Shown piece after piece: positions 6,601 to 13,405 of a stretch of DNA of 31,656 nucleotides; within the stretch, counting starts at the first letter, position 1, and each line of letters opens with the position of its first letter. The translations under genes were made by a program, and so were the position numbers. The notes under the pieces are model-generated. The model did no database searches. It was not told the origin of the DNA and was given only the letters and a program-made list of their open reading frames with translations. The stretch comes from JBJXFE01 sp046153875. Lineage in GTDB: Bacteria > Planctomycetota > Phycisphaerae > Phycisphaerales > UBA1924. The stretch spans positions 1 through 31,656 of the forward strand of contig JBJXFE010000017.1 in NCBI GenBank assembly GCA_046153875.1. The letters are read 5' to 3'.

Positions 6601-7335
6601 GTGAAATTCCTCGCTCGGAGACTGTTGACGTGCCTCGCGCTGGGAGCGGTTCTCACGCTCGCGAGCGCGTGGCTGCCGGGCGCATTCATTTCGGGCGGGA
6701 CGTTCCAATCTGTTCGCGCGTCGCGTATTTCAGGCCCGTCGGAGTTTCCCTCCGACCTCGCTTGGTTCTTCCTCGCCCTCGACGACAGCCTCGCGGTAAC
6801 GTGGCTGGATGCTGCCGCATACTCCAGCCTCGGTGAGTACTTGAAGCACGTCGGTTTGCAGGGGCCGGGCCCGGAGGACATCACCCACAGTTGGGCACGT
6901 CGCGACGCCTGGCCGCGCATGCTCGCAGAGTTTCAGGCTGTGGCTCCGATGAGACACCACCGGATCGTGCACGAAGCCCGGGGCTGGCCGTGCCGGGCAC
7001 TGTGGTGTGAGCATGGGTACTCAGAGCCTCGGTCCCGCTGGACGGTCGTGCGAGGGGCTTTCGAACTCAGCGGTGCCCACTGCGCGTTGCCATCGCCCGG
7101 GGCGCCGTTTTCGAGGACTCTTCCATACCTCCCCATCTGGTCCGGCCTCGCGACGAATCTCGCGTTCTGGTCCGCCGTGGCCGCGCCGTTCGTGTTCGCG
7201 CCGGCGCTGGTGCGACGCGTGCGCCGTCGACGCCCGGGCGCTTGCTCCACCTGCGGCTACGACCTGCGCGGCCTGCCCGCGGGCGCGCCGTGCCCGGAGT
7301 GCGGGAAGGGTGCACAAGCGAAGGCTGACCCCTGA
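6601..7335 (+). CDS. Zinc-ribbon membrane protein, tandem paralog 2
   Basis: 244 residues from the GTG at 6601, 8 bp after the upstream stop, so the two genes probably form one operon. The layout is the same as its neighbour: N-terminal membrane segment (about 5-22), divergent extracytoplasmic middle containing WARRDAWPRML and EARGWPCRALWCEHGY, a second membrane segment near residue 190-210, and a C-terminal CSTCGYDLRGLPAGAPCPECG zinc ribbon. The motif 'GWPCRALWCE' is shared with the upstream copy. The middle domains differ more than the C-terminal parts. Function unknown; the predicted topology puts the zinc ribbon in the cytoplasm. Confidence 0.75.
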   Translation: MKFLARRLLTCLALGAVLTLASAWLPGAFISGGTFQSVRASRISGPSEFPSDLAWFFLALDDSLAVTWLDAAAYSSLGEYLKHVGLQGPGPEDITHSWARRDAWPRMLAEFQAVAPMRHHRIVHEARGWPCRALWCEHGYSEPRSRWTVVRGAFELSGAHCALPSPGAPFSRTLPYLPIWSGLATNLAFWSAVAAPFVFAPALVRRVRRRRPGACSTCGYDLRGLPAGAPCPECGKGAQAKADP

Positions 7336-7364
7336 ATCCTGTCCTCGCGGGGTATCAGCGGACT

Positions 7365-7489
7365 CGGTCAGCCAATACAATCACTCCGCCACCGTGGCGT
7401 GCCGCCCCCCCACGCGGGCGAGCCTGAGACGTTCGGTCCGGCCCGCGACCCGATCGAGCCCGCGCAAGTGCGGCACGGCGGACGGGAGT
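7365..7489 (+). repeat. Long direct repeat, copy 1 (partner at 9027-9140)
   Basis: Both copies begin CGGTCARCC, carry TACAAT (here 7376-7381) followed by a CCGCC-rich stretch, and end in a 43-bp block (7447-7489) that starts GACCCGATCGAGCCCGCGCA and differs from 9098-9140 at two positions. The middle is degenerate. I see no gene in 7336-7575. Confidence 0.7.
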
Positions 7490-7575
7490 GCGCTTTGGCG
7501 GCTCAAAGCGGCCGGCCGTAGCACGAAGCCAAGCGACCCGCGCTGCGAACCAGTGCCACCCGCCGCTGATCCCTC

Positions 7576-7839
7576 TCATCCGCCGCGCGGCCGTTCGCGG
7601 CTCGCAATCTTCCGGCTGGCAGCACCGCAAGCCTGAGCAACGTCGGCGGAGCGGAGGGGGACCAACGCGACGATAGACCCAGCGATCGTCACTGCGGCGA
7701 GTGGCCAAAGCAGAGAATCAGCGATGTGCCCCCCGAATGCCGCGACTCCGACCATCACCGGCCATGACGCTGAAACTGGGAGGAGGAATGCAAGCCGATA
7801 CCAGCGAGGGCAACGCCGTCCGTAATCGTGGGAGCGCAT
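7576..7839 (-). CDS. Small membrane protein, hypothetical
   Basis: 87 residues from the ATG at 7839. Two hydrophobic segments, LAFLLPVSASWPVMVGVAAFGG (about residues 17-38) and LLWPLAAVTIAGSIVALV (about 43-60), suggest a two-helix membrane protein with basic ends. The start lies 3 nt after the stop of the gene at 7843-8289, and GGAAGGGAGG in the end of that gene is a good ribosome binding site, so the two are very likely co-translated. No family recognised. The Arg-rich end after the second helix is long enough that the exact C-terminus deserves some doubt. Confidence 0.55.
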   Translation of the reverse strand: MRSHDYGRRCPRWYRLAFLLPVSASWPVMVGVAAFGGHIADSLLWPLAAVTIAGSIVALVPLRSADVAQACGAASRKIASRERPRGG

Positions 7840-7842
7840 GAT

Positions 7843-8289
7843 TCACGCGCCTCCCTTCCGGAGCGGTTCTAACGCGGCACGCACCGCGGCGACGGCGTTC
7901 TCTGCCCGCAGGGCTTCGGCGCAAAGCTCGTCAGCGAGCTTCTGGATCAACGGAGCCAGAAGCGGTGCGGCCTTTAGTTTCATTTCCACCGGCAAATCGC
8001 GAAGTGGGGCTGTACCGTTTCCGCGACGCGTGGACGCGATCAGGACAAGCTGTGCCAGCGGTGGTGGTACGTAGTTGATCTGCCAGGTTCCGCCTCCAGC
8101 CCGCGTGAACGACAACCCATCTTCGGTGGCCTCGCCAGATCGTGTGATCGAGACCTCGCGTTTGCCGGGCAGTGTGTTGAGAAACGCCTCAACTTCGACG
8201 ATCGTCTGCGAAAGCGTCGTCGTCGCATGGGCGTAGCGGGTGGAACTCTGAGAAACTTTCCCCAGAAGGGGATTCGGCGACGCAGACAT
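7843..8289 (-). CDS. Hypothetical protein, first gene of a two-gene operon
   Basis: 148 residues from the ATG at 8289, which has a strong AAGGAGGA ribosome binding site. No signal peptide or membrane segment. The N-terminal half (residues about 20-85) alternates polar and hydrophobic residues (ITRSGEATEDGLSFTRAGGGTWQINYV) like a small beta sheet. The C-terminal half (about 100-145) is helical and alanine-rich (KLADELCAEALRAENAVAAVRAALEPL). It could be a partner or regulator of the small membrane protein encoded just downstream. No function assigned. The pair lies between the two long direct repeats at 7365 and 9027, so it may be accessory cargo. Confidence 0.7.
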   Translation of the reverse strand: MSASPNPLLGKVSQSSTRYAHATTTLSQTIVEVEAFLNTLPGKREVSITRSGEATEDGLSFTRAGGGTWQINYVPPPLAQLVLIASTRRGNGTAPLRDLPVEMKLKAAPLLAPLIQKLADELCAEALRAENAVAAVRAALEPLRKGGA

Positions 8290-9026
8290 GCGTCCTCCTT
8301 GGCCTTACGGCCGCCACTAAAGGTGCGTGTCCGACCGCCTCACAGCGGTCACGTTTCGCCGCAGTTACCCACGGCACCCCGACTATCGGCTTGGCGGCGG
8401 TTCAAGTCAAGTTGGTTGACCGGTTCGCCGGCCCTGTGGAAACCGCCGCGACGCCCGCCATGGCGGGTAAGCGGGCGGGGCTGGGGCTGAGGGCTGGCGG
8501 CCGATCGCACGGGTTCGGGCAAGGCCCGGTCCCGTGCCACCCGATGGAGAAAGCGACTTCCGTCGCCCTTCCGCCGCGGCGCGGGCGGTTGAGGGCATGG
8601 GGCGAGGCCGGGCGCTCTCGCGCCGCCCGCTTGGGCGGAAGCGGCCAGAAGTAATTCTATTGGCTGACCGTCTGTCGGCGGTCCCCTGCGGGGTGGCTGA
8701 GGTGGCTGTTCCGCCCGGGACGGTCGTTATCCCGTCGAGGATGGTCGTTGTGGAGGCCGGGACGGTCGTTGTCCCGTTGAGGACGCTCGTTGTGGAGGCC
8801 AGGATGGTCGCCGTCCAGGCCCGGATGGTCGTCGTGGAGGCCCGGACGGTTGTTGTCCCGCTGGGGACGGTCGTTGTGGAGGTCAGGATGGTCGTTGTGG
8901 ACAGCGTCCGGGAACCATGCCACCCTGCGTAGCACGCTCTGAACACGGTTCACGCGCAAGAACATGTCGCGGACCACAGGCAACGCTCAACCTTGACGCA
9001 CGGACAACGCCGGGGATCGCCTGCCG
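8290..9026. other. Gap of about 740 bp without a convincing gene
   Basis: Contains the palindrome CCCGCCATGGCGGG (8454-8467), a GC-rich stretch of no clear meaning, and the 21-bp tandem array at 8719-8907. Open frames exist on both strands here, but they are Arg/Pro-rich or are products of the 21-bp periodicity, and none has a family-like sequence or a convincing ribosome binding site. Confidence 0.5.
8719..8907 (+). repeat. Nine-copy 21-bp tandem array
   Basis: Nine consecutive 21-bp units from 8719, each starting GAYGGTCGTYGT or a one-base variant. The second half of the unit comes in two forms, CCCGTYGAG-like and GGAGGCCVG-like, which partly alternate. Because 21 is a multiple of three, several frames stay open across it on both strands. 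There are no unique spacers, so it is not a CRISPR array. Confidence 0.9.
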
Positions 9027-9140
9027 CGGTCAACCGGTACAATTCAGCCGCCGCCGGGACCGCCGGAGCGGGCGAGTCGGTGATCCCGATGCCCTCTGAC
9101 CCGATCGAGCCCGCGCAGGTGCGGCACGGCGGACGGAAGT
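9027..9140 (+). repeat. Long direct repeat, copy 2 (partner at 7365-7489)
   Basis: CGGTCAACC, TACAAT at 9038-9043, a CCGCC-rich middle, then the 43-bp block 9098-9140. It ends just before the start region of the deoxyribosyltransferase/TIR-like gene, so this copy may carry its promoter or leader. A 13-codon frame (9142-9183) begins immediately after it and overlaps the start of the next gene. Confidence 0.7.
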
Positions 9141-9172
9141 CATGAGTGGCAATCCGGCCACGAGGATTACCT

Positions 9173-10069
9173 GTGAACCCTGACCTGGTCTACGCCCGCT
9201 ACCGAGACGATGCACTGGCCCACCAGTTCACTCTGGGAGAGTACGCCACATTCGTGGCGATGCCCTTCGGAGAGGTCTATTCCTATCGCTCAACAAGGGT
9301 GTTTGAAGAGGTTGTCTGCAAGGCCGCGGAGCGGGCGAATGTGATTGGGCCGGAGCACATGATCAAGCGCCGGTTCGCCCGACCGATGCGGATCGACCAA
9401 TCGCCGGGATTCGCGGTCCAGATCACGGACGAGATTCTGAAGGCAATCCTGTACAGCCACTTCGTGCTCGGGGACGTGACTACCCCGAACGCGGGGGTGC
9501 ACCTTGAGGTTGGCGCCGCGCTCGCCCTGAAGCCCAACGAGCGAATTGTGCTCATCACACAAGGGCGCCCCGAGGAACTGCACTTTGACATCAGAGGCAA
9601 GAACGTCGTGAACTACAACTCGGAAGCTGGCGTCGAGAAGATTGCTGAGGCTATTTGTGCTGCCGCGCTGTCCTTCGAGTCCGATCGCCAGAAGTACCTG
9701 AATCAACTGTCGGCTGGGCTCACAGCGGATGCAATCCTGTTGTTGAACTGGTATGGCCAGGGACAAAGCGGTATGGGCAAAGCGCGACCGCCACTGTTCG
9801 AGGACAACCCACCGCCGTATTTCAAGGGACCACCTCCGGCGCTGAGCGTGGAGGGATGGGATATTCGGGGCACGAGGCCCAGAATGTGCTTCGCGCTGCG
9901 GGAGTTGCTGGACAAGCACCTGATCATGAATGACTACAAGCCGCAGCAACGGTCCCCAGAGGGTGTCGAGGACCGCTGGGGTTACCACGCAACGGAGCTG
10001 GGCTGGGCGTTCATCGAGTACATGTGGCCCGCTTGTGACGGCCATCCCGGCCTGCGCAGACCGACATAG
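9173..10069 (+). CDS. Nucleoside deoxyribosyltransferase/TIR-like fold protein with C-terminal winged-helix-like segment
   Basis: 298 residues from the GTG at 9173, preceded by GAGG at 8-nt spacing; an alternative GTG at 9146 adds nine residues. The N-terminal domain (about residues 20-160) begins YATFVAMPFGE and contains AVQITDEILKAILYSHFVLGDVTTPN, then GVHLEVGAALALK, then RIVLITQGRPEELHFDIRGKNVVNY. This order (Asp after a strand, then an x-E-x-G-x-A helix, then a strand and 'F-D-I-R') is that of nucleoside 2-deoxyribosyltransferase and TIR-like nucleotide-binding domains, with the Glu of LEVGAA as candidate catalytic residue. The C-terminal 70 residues (CFALRELLDKHLI, ATELGWAFIEYM) look like a winged helix. 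Such domains are common in defence and NAD- or nucleotide-processing proteins. The role here is inferred, not shown. Confidence 0.6.
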   Translation: MNPDLVYARYRDDALAHQFTLGEYATFVAMPFGEVYSYRSTRVFEEVVCKAAERANVIGPEHMIKRRFARPMRIDQSPGFAVQITDEILKAILYSHFVLGDVTTPNAGVHLEVGAALALKPNERIVLITQGRPEELHFDIRGKNVVNYNSEAGVEKIAEAICAAALSFESDRQKYLNQLSAGLTADAILLLNWYGQGQSGMGKARPPLFEDNPPPYFKGPPPALSVEGWDIRGTRPRMCFALRELLDKHLIMNDYKPQQRSPEGVEDRWGYHATELGWAFIEYMWPACDGHPGLRRPT

Positions 10070-10355
10070 CCGACGGGAACCCTACAAGTTGACCGTGGCC
10101 CGAGGTCCTTGGCGGCCGGGCTCGGCCCCTCCGCCCTCCGCGGCCTCTGCGTTACCTCTGCGCACTCTGCGTACTCGCCGTGAACCTGTACTGCCTGTGC
10201 GGGTGCGTGCAGGACGTTCCGTCCCAAAACGCCGCGCCATGCCTTGAGGCCTACGCCAGCCTTGCCGACGACGCAGGCTGTACCGACAGCACCGGGGGCC
10301 GGTGGGGGGCACTCGTCGTGACGCCCGCGACGCCCGGAAGCGAAAGGAGCCCGTC
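10070..10355. other. Gap with a CGCAGAG-type short repeat (10128-10182)
   Basis: Between the deoxyribosyltransferase/TIR-like gene and the fibronectin-like gene. Positions 10128-10182 read, on the minus strand, as repeated (G/A)CGCAGAG octamers (ACGCAGAG, TGCGCAGAGG, AACGCAGAGG). The rest has no plausible gene. No terminator hairpin with a T-tract is evident after 10069. The end of the gap supplies AAAGGAG for the next start. Confidence 0.55.
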
Positions 10356-11027
10356 ATGGGCGTCGTTCCGGACACACGTCTCCAGCAGCTCGAGTTCTAC
10401 GAGGCCCACCTCCCCGTCTGGCAGGACAACGCCGGAGCCATCGGCCTCACCGTCGCACAGCTCACCGCGCTGAGCACCCTCATCACCGCCGCACGCACCT
10501 CCTACGACGCCCAGCAGCCCACACGCAACGCCGCCAAGGCCGCCACACTCGCGTTCTACGACGACATCACCGCCGCCCACGAGAACGGGTCCAACCTCAT
10601 CGCCACCATCAAGACCTACGCCAGCAGCACCAACAACCCCGGCGTCTACTCGACGGCGCAGATCCCGCCCCCCGCCGCGCCCACCCCCGCACCCCCGCCC
10701 GTCGCGCCCACGGACCTGGTGTCCGTGCTCAACACCGACGGCAGCATCACCCTCAAGTGGAAGGGTTCACTGGCCCAGGGCGCGTTCTTCAGCGTCTGGC
10801 GGGCCGTCGCGCCCGGCACCGGCGGGCAGTTCAGCACGGCCGTCCAGATCGCGTCGCTCGCCGAGAAGTCGTACCTCGACACCGGCGTCCCCGCCGCCGT
10901 CCAGGCTCAGTACACCCTGCGGACCCACCGCGGCGGGCAGGTCTCCACACCCTCCGAGCCCACCATTGTCAAGATCGGACAGCCGACCGACGGCGCGGAA
11001 GCGATGGCGCTGAAGATCGCGGCGTAA
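10356..11027 (+). CDS. Fibronectin type III-like protein of planctomycete type
   Basis: 223 residues from the ATG at 10356 with AAAGGAG upstream. The N-terminal 110 residues are helical (LQQLEFYEAHLPVWQDNAGAIGLTVAQLTALSTLI, then Ala-rich), followed by a Pro-rich hinge (QIPPPAAPTPAPPPVAPTD) and a beta-sandwich resembling a fibronectin type III domain (about 125-210; SITLKWKG, FFSVWRAV, YLDTGVPAAVQAQYTLRTHRGG). No signal peptide. From memory, proteins with this opening and a similar C-terminus recur in planctomycete genomes, often in repeat-rich or phage-like neighbourhoods. A clear terminator follows. Function unknown; it could be a structural protein of the decayed phage cassette or an independent mobile-region gene. 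Confidence 0.8.
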   Translation: MGVVPDTRLQQLEFYEAHLPVWQDNAGAIGLTVAQLTALSTLITAARTSYDAQQPTRNAAKAATLAFYDDITAAHENGSNLIATIKTYASSTNNPGVYSTAQIPPPAAPTPAPPPVAPTDLVSVLNTDGSITLKWKGSLAQGAFFSVWRAVAPGTGGQFSTAVQIASLAEKSYLDTGVPAAVQAQYTLRTHRGGQVSTPSEPTIVKIGQPTDGAEAMALKIAA

Positions 11028-11060
11028 CGCCTCCCCCCTGCGCATCAACCCGCGAACCGA

Positions 11061-11086
11061 GGCCCGGGCCCGAGCCGGGCCTTTTT
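11061..11086 (+). terminator. Rho-independent terminator after the fibronectin-like gene
   Basis: Perfect 7-bp stem GGCCCGG (11061-11067)/CCGGGCC (11075-11081) with a 7-nt loop, followed by TTTTT (11082-11086). It lies 33 bp past the TAA stop and directly before the first capsid-like codons. Confidence 0.8.
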
Positions 11087-11087
11087 C

Positions 11088-11732
11088 GTTGCCCGCACCC
11101 ACGGCGTCAAGAAGGGCGAGGAGGACTACCAGAAGCAGGAGCGGATGCGCGAGCTCATCCGCGACCTGGAGAACACCGTCATCAACGGCACGGCCCCCGC
11201 GAGCACGCCGCAGGGCTCGGCCAGCGTCCGCCGCTCGATGAACGGCATCATCAAACAGATCGCGACCAACCAGTTCGTGCCCGGCGCGGGCGGGTTCCCC
11301 TCCGGCGGCGGCGCCGGCACGGACCTGAACGAGACGGTGCTCAACGCGGCGCTGCGCCTCGTCTGGGAGCAGTCGCAGGGGCGGGTTGACACGATCGTGG
11401 TGAACGGCATCCAGAAGCGCCGCATCAACCAGTTCGCCAGCTCCATCCGGCGCTTCGAGCCGCAGGAGACGCGCTTCAGCGACCTCGTCAGCGTCTACGA
11501 GAGCGACTTCGGCGTCGCCCGGGTGATCCTGTCGCGCTGGATGCCGGCGGACACGGTGCTCTTCCTCGATTCCTCGCGGATCGGCGTCCCGCCGCTCCAG
11601 GGCCGCTCGTTCCACTACCGCCCGCTCGGCGTGCAGGGCGACCGCGTGAGCGGCATGGTGGTCGGCGAGTACACGCTGGAGTTCAAGAACGAGAACGCCC
11701 ACGGACTCGTCCGCGGGCTGTCCACAACGTAA
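11088..11732 (+). pseudogene. SU10-type (DUF5309-like) phage major capsid protein, 5'-truncated
   Basis: The capsid-like reading frame runs from right after the terminator (VARTHGVKKGEEDYQKQERM) to the TAA at 11732. The first ATG in it is at 11145, inside a conserved-looking helix (MRELIRDLENTVING). The later part has strong major-capsid features: ALRLVWEQ, TIVVNGIQKRRINQF, VYESDFGVARVILSRWMP, TVLFLDSSRIGVPPLQGRSF and GEYTLEFKNENAHGLVRGL. Proteins of this type usually carry well over 100 further residues at the N-terminus, and these are missing: upstream in the same frame come the terminator and the stop of the fibronectin-like gene. I infer a deletion that joined that gene's end to the inside of the capsid gene. 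No ribosome binding site serves 11145 convincingly. Confidence 0.7.
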
Positions 11733-11734
11733 GC

Positions 11735-11857
11735 CGTGGCATCGGCCTTCAGGCCGATGCGATCGCCCGCAAGGGCGATTCCACGCCGAACCAAGTCGTG
11801 ATGCGGCCACGGGGGAAGCGCCGCGTCACGCACCCGCCCCGCGGCGAAAGCCGCGGG
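11735..11857 (+). repeat. Cluster of three perfect hairpins downstream of the capsid remnant
   Basis: Hairpin 1: GCATCGGCC/GGCCGATGC with loop TTCA (11739-11760). Hairpin 2: ATCGCCC/GGGCGAT with loop GCAA (11762-11779). The pair is bracketed by CGTGG (11735-11739) and CCACG (11781-11785). Hairpin 3: CCCGCGGC/GCCGCGGG with loop GAAA (11838-11857). Two of the loops are GNRA tetraloops. None is followed by a T-tract. REP-like mobile hairpins or RNA processing structures are both possible. Confidence 0.75.
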
Positions 11858-11875
11858 CGCAGGATTGAGAAAAAT

Positions 11876-11981
11876 GAAAAGCGAACAGCGAACAGCGAAC
11901 AGCGAACAGCGAAAAAAAGCCTGATGGCAGCACGAGCTTGATCCGAATGTTCGCTTTTCGCTTTTCGTTGTTCGCTTTCAA
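11876..11981. repeat. Inverted pair of 7-bp tandem repeats (GCGAACA unit)
   Basis: The left arm (11876-11914) has AGCGAAC units in tandem. The right arm (11948-11980) reads TGTTCGCTTTTCGCTTTTCG and onward, its imperfect reverse complement. The arms enclose about 30 bp. The element fills the gap between the capsid remnant and the next gene. Confidence 0.8.
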
Positions 11982-11999
11982 ACCACTGGAGATCCGACC

Positions 12000-12647
12000 A
12001 TGTCACTGGCCTCCGACCGCGACCTTCTCGCCTTCGAGCCCGACCTCTTCCGCGACGCGGGGTGGTCCGGCCAGCGCCTCGTCAGCGGCACGTGCACGAT
12101 CAGCGGCACGACGCTGACGCTGACCGCCCACGACGTGAACTTCGACGACGCGGGCGTGACCACCGGGCACGTCGCGCTCGTGGACGGCGTGCCGTACGAG
12201 ATCATCGCCGTGCCCACGCCGACGACGGCGACGGTGTCGCGCCCGCGGGCCTCGACCGCCGACCCCGTCATCGCGCCCTCGCCCGTCACGGGTAAACCCG
12301 TGACCGTCGTCACCCTCCGCCCGCAGATCGCGATCACAGAACACCAGGTGCTGAGGATGCTCGGCATCGAGCCCTCGGCGGCGCCCGGACCCAGCGTGCT
12401 GAGCGAGGCGAGCATCACCAACCCCGGCGCGCTCAACCGCGTCGTCTGCCTGGGCGCGCTCCATCTGGTCTTCGCGGCCGCGGCCGCCCTGACGCCCCCG
12501 GAGTCGCCCCACTGGGTGCGCGCGGAGCTATACCGCGGGCGATTCATCCGCGAGCGTCAATCCGCGGCCGCGCTGATCGACACCGACGGCGACGGCATCC
12601 CCGACGCCACGCGCCGCCTGAACGTGATGCAGCTGATCAGATCCTGA
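12000..12647 (+). CDS. Phage head-tail connector-like protein, hypothetical
   Basis: 215 residues from the ATG at 12000 with GGAG about 10 nt upstream. The N-terminal 100 residues are beta-rich (GTCTISGTTLTLTAHDVNF, GHVALVDGVPYEIIAV, TATVSRPR), followed by a helical part (ITEHQVLRMLGIE; ALNRVVCLGALHLVFAAAAAL) that resembles the small helical core of connector or head-completion proteins. The end carries an Asp-rich DTDGDGIPDATRRL. No signal peptide. The phage assignment rests on position between a capsid remnant and tail-like genes on the same strand; the sequence itself is not diagnostic. Confidence 0.6.
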   Translation: MSLASDRDLLAFEPDLFRDAGWSGQRLVSGTCTISGTTLTLTAHDVNFDDAGVTTGHVALVDGVPYEIIAVPTPTTATVSRPRASTADPVIAPSPVTGKPVTVVTLRPQIAITEHQVLRMLGIEPSAAPGPSVLSEASITNPGALNRVVCLGALHLVFAAAAALTPPESPHWVRAELYRGRFIRERQSAAALIDTDGDGIPDATRRLNVMQLIRS

Positions 12648-12654
12648 GTCACCG

Positions 12655-12766
12655 TTTCTCGTCTCTCCGTCTCTTCGTCTCTTCGTCTCTTCGTCTCTTC
12701 GTCTCTTCGTCTCTTCGTCTCTTCGTCTCTTCGTCTCTTCGTCTCTTCGTCTCTTCGTCTCTTTCC
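12655..12766 (+). repeat. Octamer array, 11 perfect copies of CTCTTCGT
   Basis: Eleven exact CTCTTCGT units at 12671-12758, flanked by degenerate units (CTCTCCGT at 12663-12670; CTCTTTCC at 12759-12766). It occupies the whole gap and ends about 12 bp before the next start codon, between the previous stop and the AGGA ribosome binding site. It is the most regular short tandem repeat in the window. Confidence 0.95.
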
Positions 12767-12777
12767 AGGAACCCCCC

Positions 12778-13182
12778 ATGCTCCTGCTCAACCCCCGCAC
12801 CGTGAAGTTCGGCGACTCCGTCTGGGACGACGTGACCGCCGTTGCCATCGACCGCGAGCCCGAGCGGCTCGTGCTGGAGTGGAGCGAGTTCGGGCCGCAT
12901 GTCGTACTCGCGGACGTGCCACAGCAGAAGGCGACGCTCCGCGTGGTGCAGACGGTGGCCCGCGATGATGTCAACGCGCCGCGCCCCGGCGACGAAGGAA
13001 CCGTCGAGTTCTTCACGTCGCCCGCGAGCGGCTCCGCGGGGCGCAAGCGGGTCAGCGCACCCGCCGTCATCACCGAAGTGACGCACGAGCTCTCGCTCCG
13101 GGGCGGCGCCGTGCGTCGCGTGGCGATGATCGCGGTGTCCCCCACTGGCGCCGCGGACCCGATCAGCGTGACCGAGGCCTGA
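12778..13182 (+). CDS. Phage tail-type hypothetical protein
   Basis: 134 residues from the ATG at 12778, with CCAGGAA before it. Almost entirely beta-type sequence: FGDSVWDDVTAVAIDREPERLVLEWSEFG, QKATLRVVQTVARDD, EGTVEFFTSP, VSAPAVITEVTHELS and RRVAMIAVSPTG. That is the size and texture of small tail-tube or tail-associated proteins. No cysteines, signal peptide or membrane segment. The gene stands directly after the CTCTTCGT array, which lies in its upstream untranslated region and could affect expression if its length changes. Assignment as a tail protein depends on gene order. Confidence 0.55.
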   Translation: MLLLNPRTVKFGDSVWDDVTAVAIDREPERLVLEWSEFGPHVVLADVPQQKATLRVVQTVARDDVNAPRPGDEGTVEFFTSPASGSAGRKRVSAPAVITEVTHELSLRGGAVRRVAMIAVSPTGAADPISVTEA

Positions 13183-13370
13183 GCAGGTGAAGAGGTGGGG
13201 AGGTGAGCAGGTGACAGCGCTCAGCGTGACCACCCGGGTGCCACCGCTCGTCGGTTCTCCGGCGCAACGGTGGCGCGTCGCCCATCGCACGGCTGCGCTG
13301 CGAAGCGCCGCGAGCCGTGGCACCCTCCCTTAACCTCTTCACCTCCCCACCTGCTCACCTTTTCACGAGT
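13183..13370. repeat. Inverted octamer arms enclosing structured repeat copy C
   Basis: The left arm (13183-13214) is made of GAGCAGGTGAAGAGGTG-type units. The right arm (13332-13365) is its reverse complement in style (CCTCTTCACCTCCCCACCTG). Between them lies copy C of the structured repeat, 13236-13325, in minus orientation, 90 bp long because the CCCGCC/GGCGGG inner hairpin is missing. Its ends are again GGGTGCCAC and GTGGCACCC. Confidence 0.8.
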
Positions 13371-13405
13371 CCACCGCCGCCCCACGTTGAGGAAGGGACC
13401 CCGTC

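Noticed and set aside
8719..8907. CRISPR array
   Set aside because: Units of 21 bp follow each other without unique spacers and no cas-like gene is nearby.
8534..8932. Protein of 132 residues on the plus strand with VVVEAR-type repeats, and the minus-strand alternatives over the same array
   Set aside because: Open frames follow from the 21-bp period; the rest is Arg/Pro-rich, start regions lack a convincing ribosome binding site, and strands cannot be told apart.
12528..13145. Minus-strand protein with repeated RRRDEETK units
   Set aside because: It is the translation of the CTCTTCGT array on the opposite strand of two better-supported genes.
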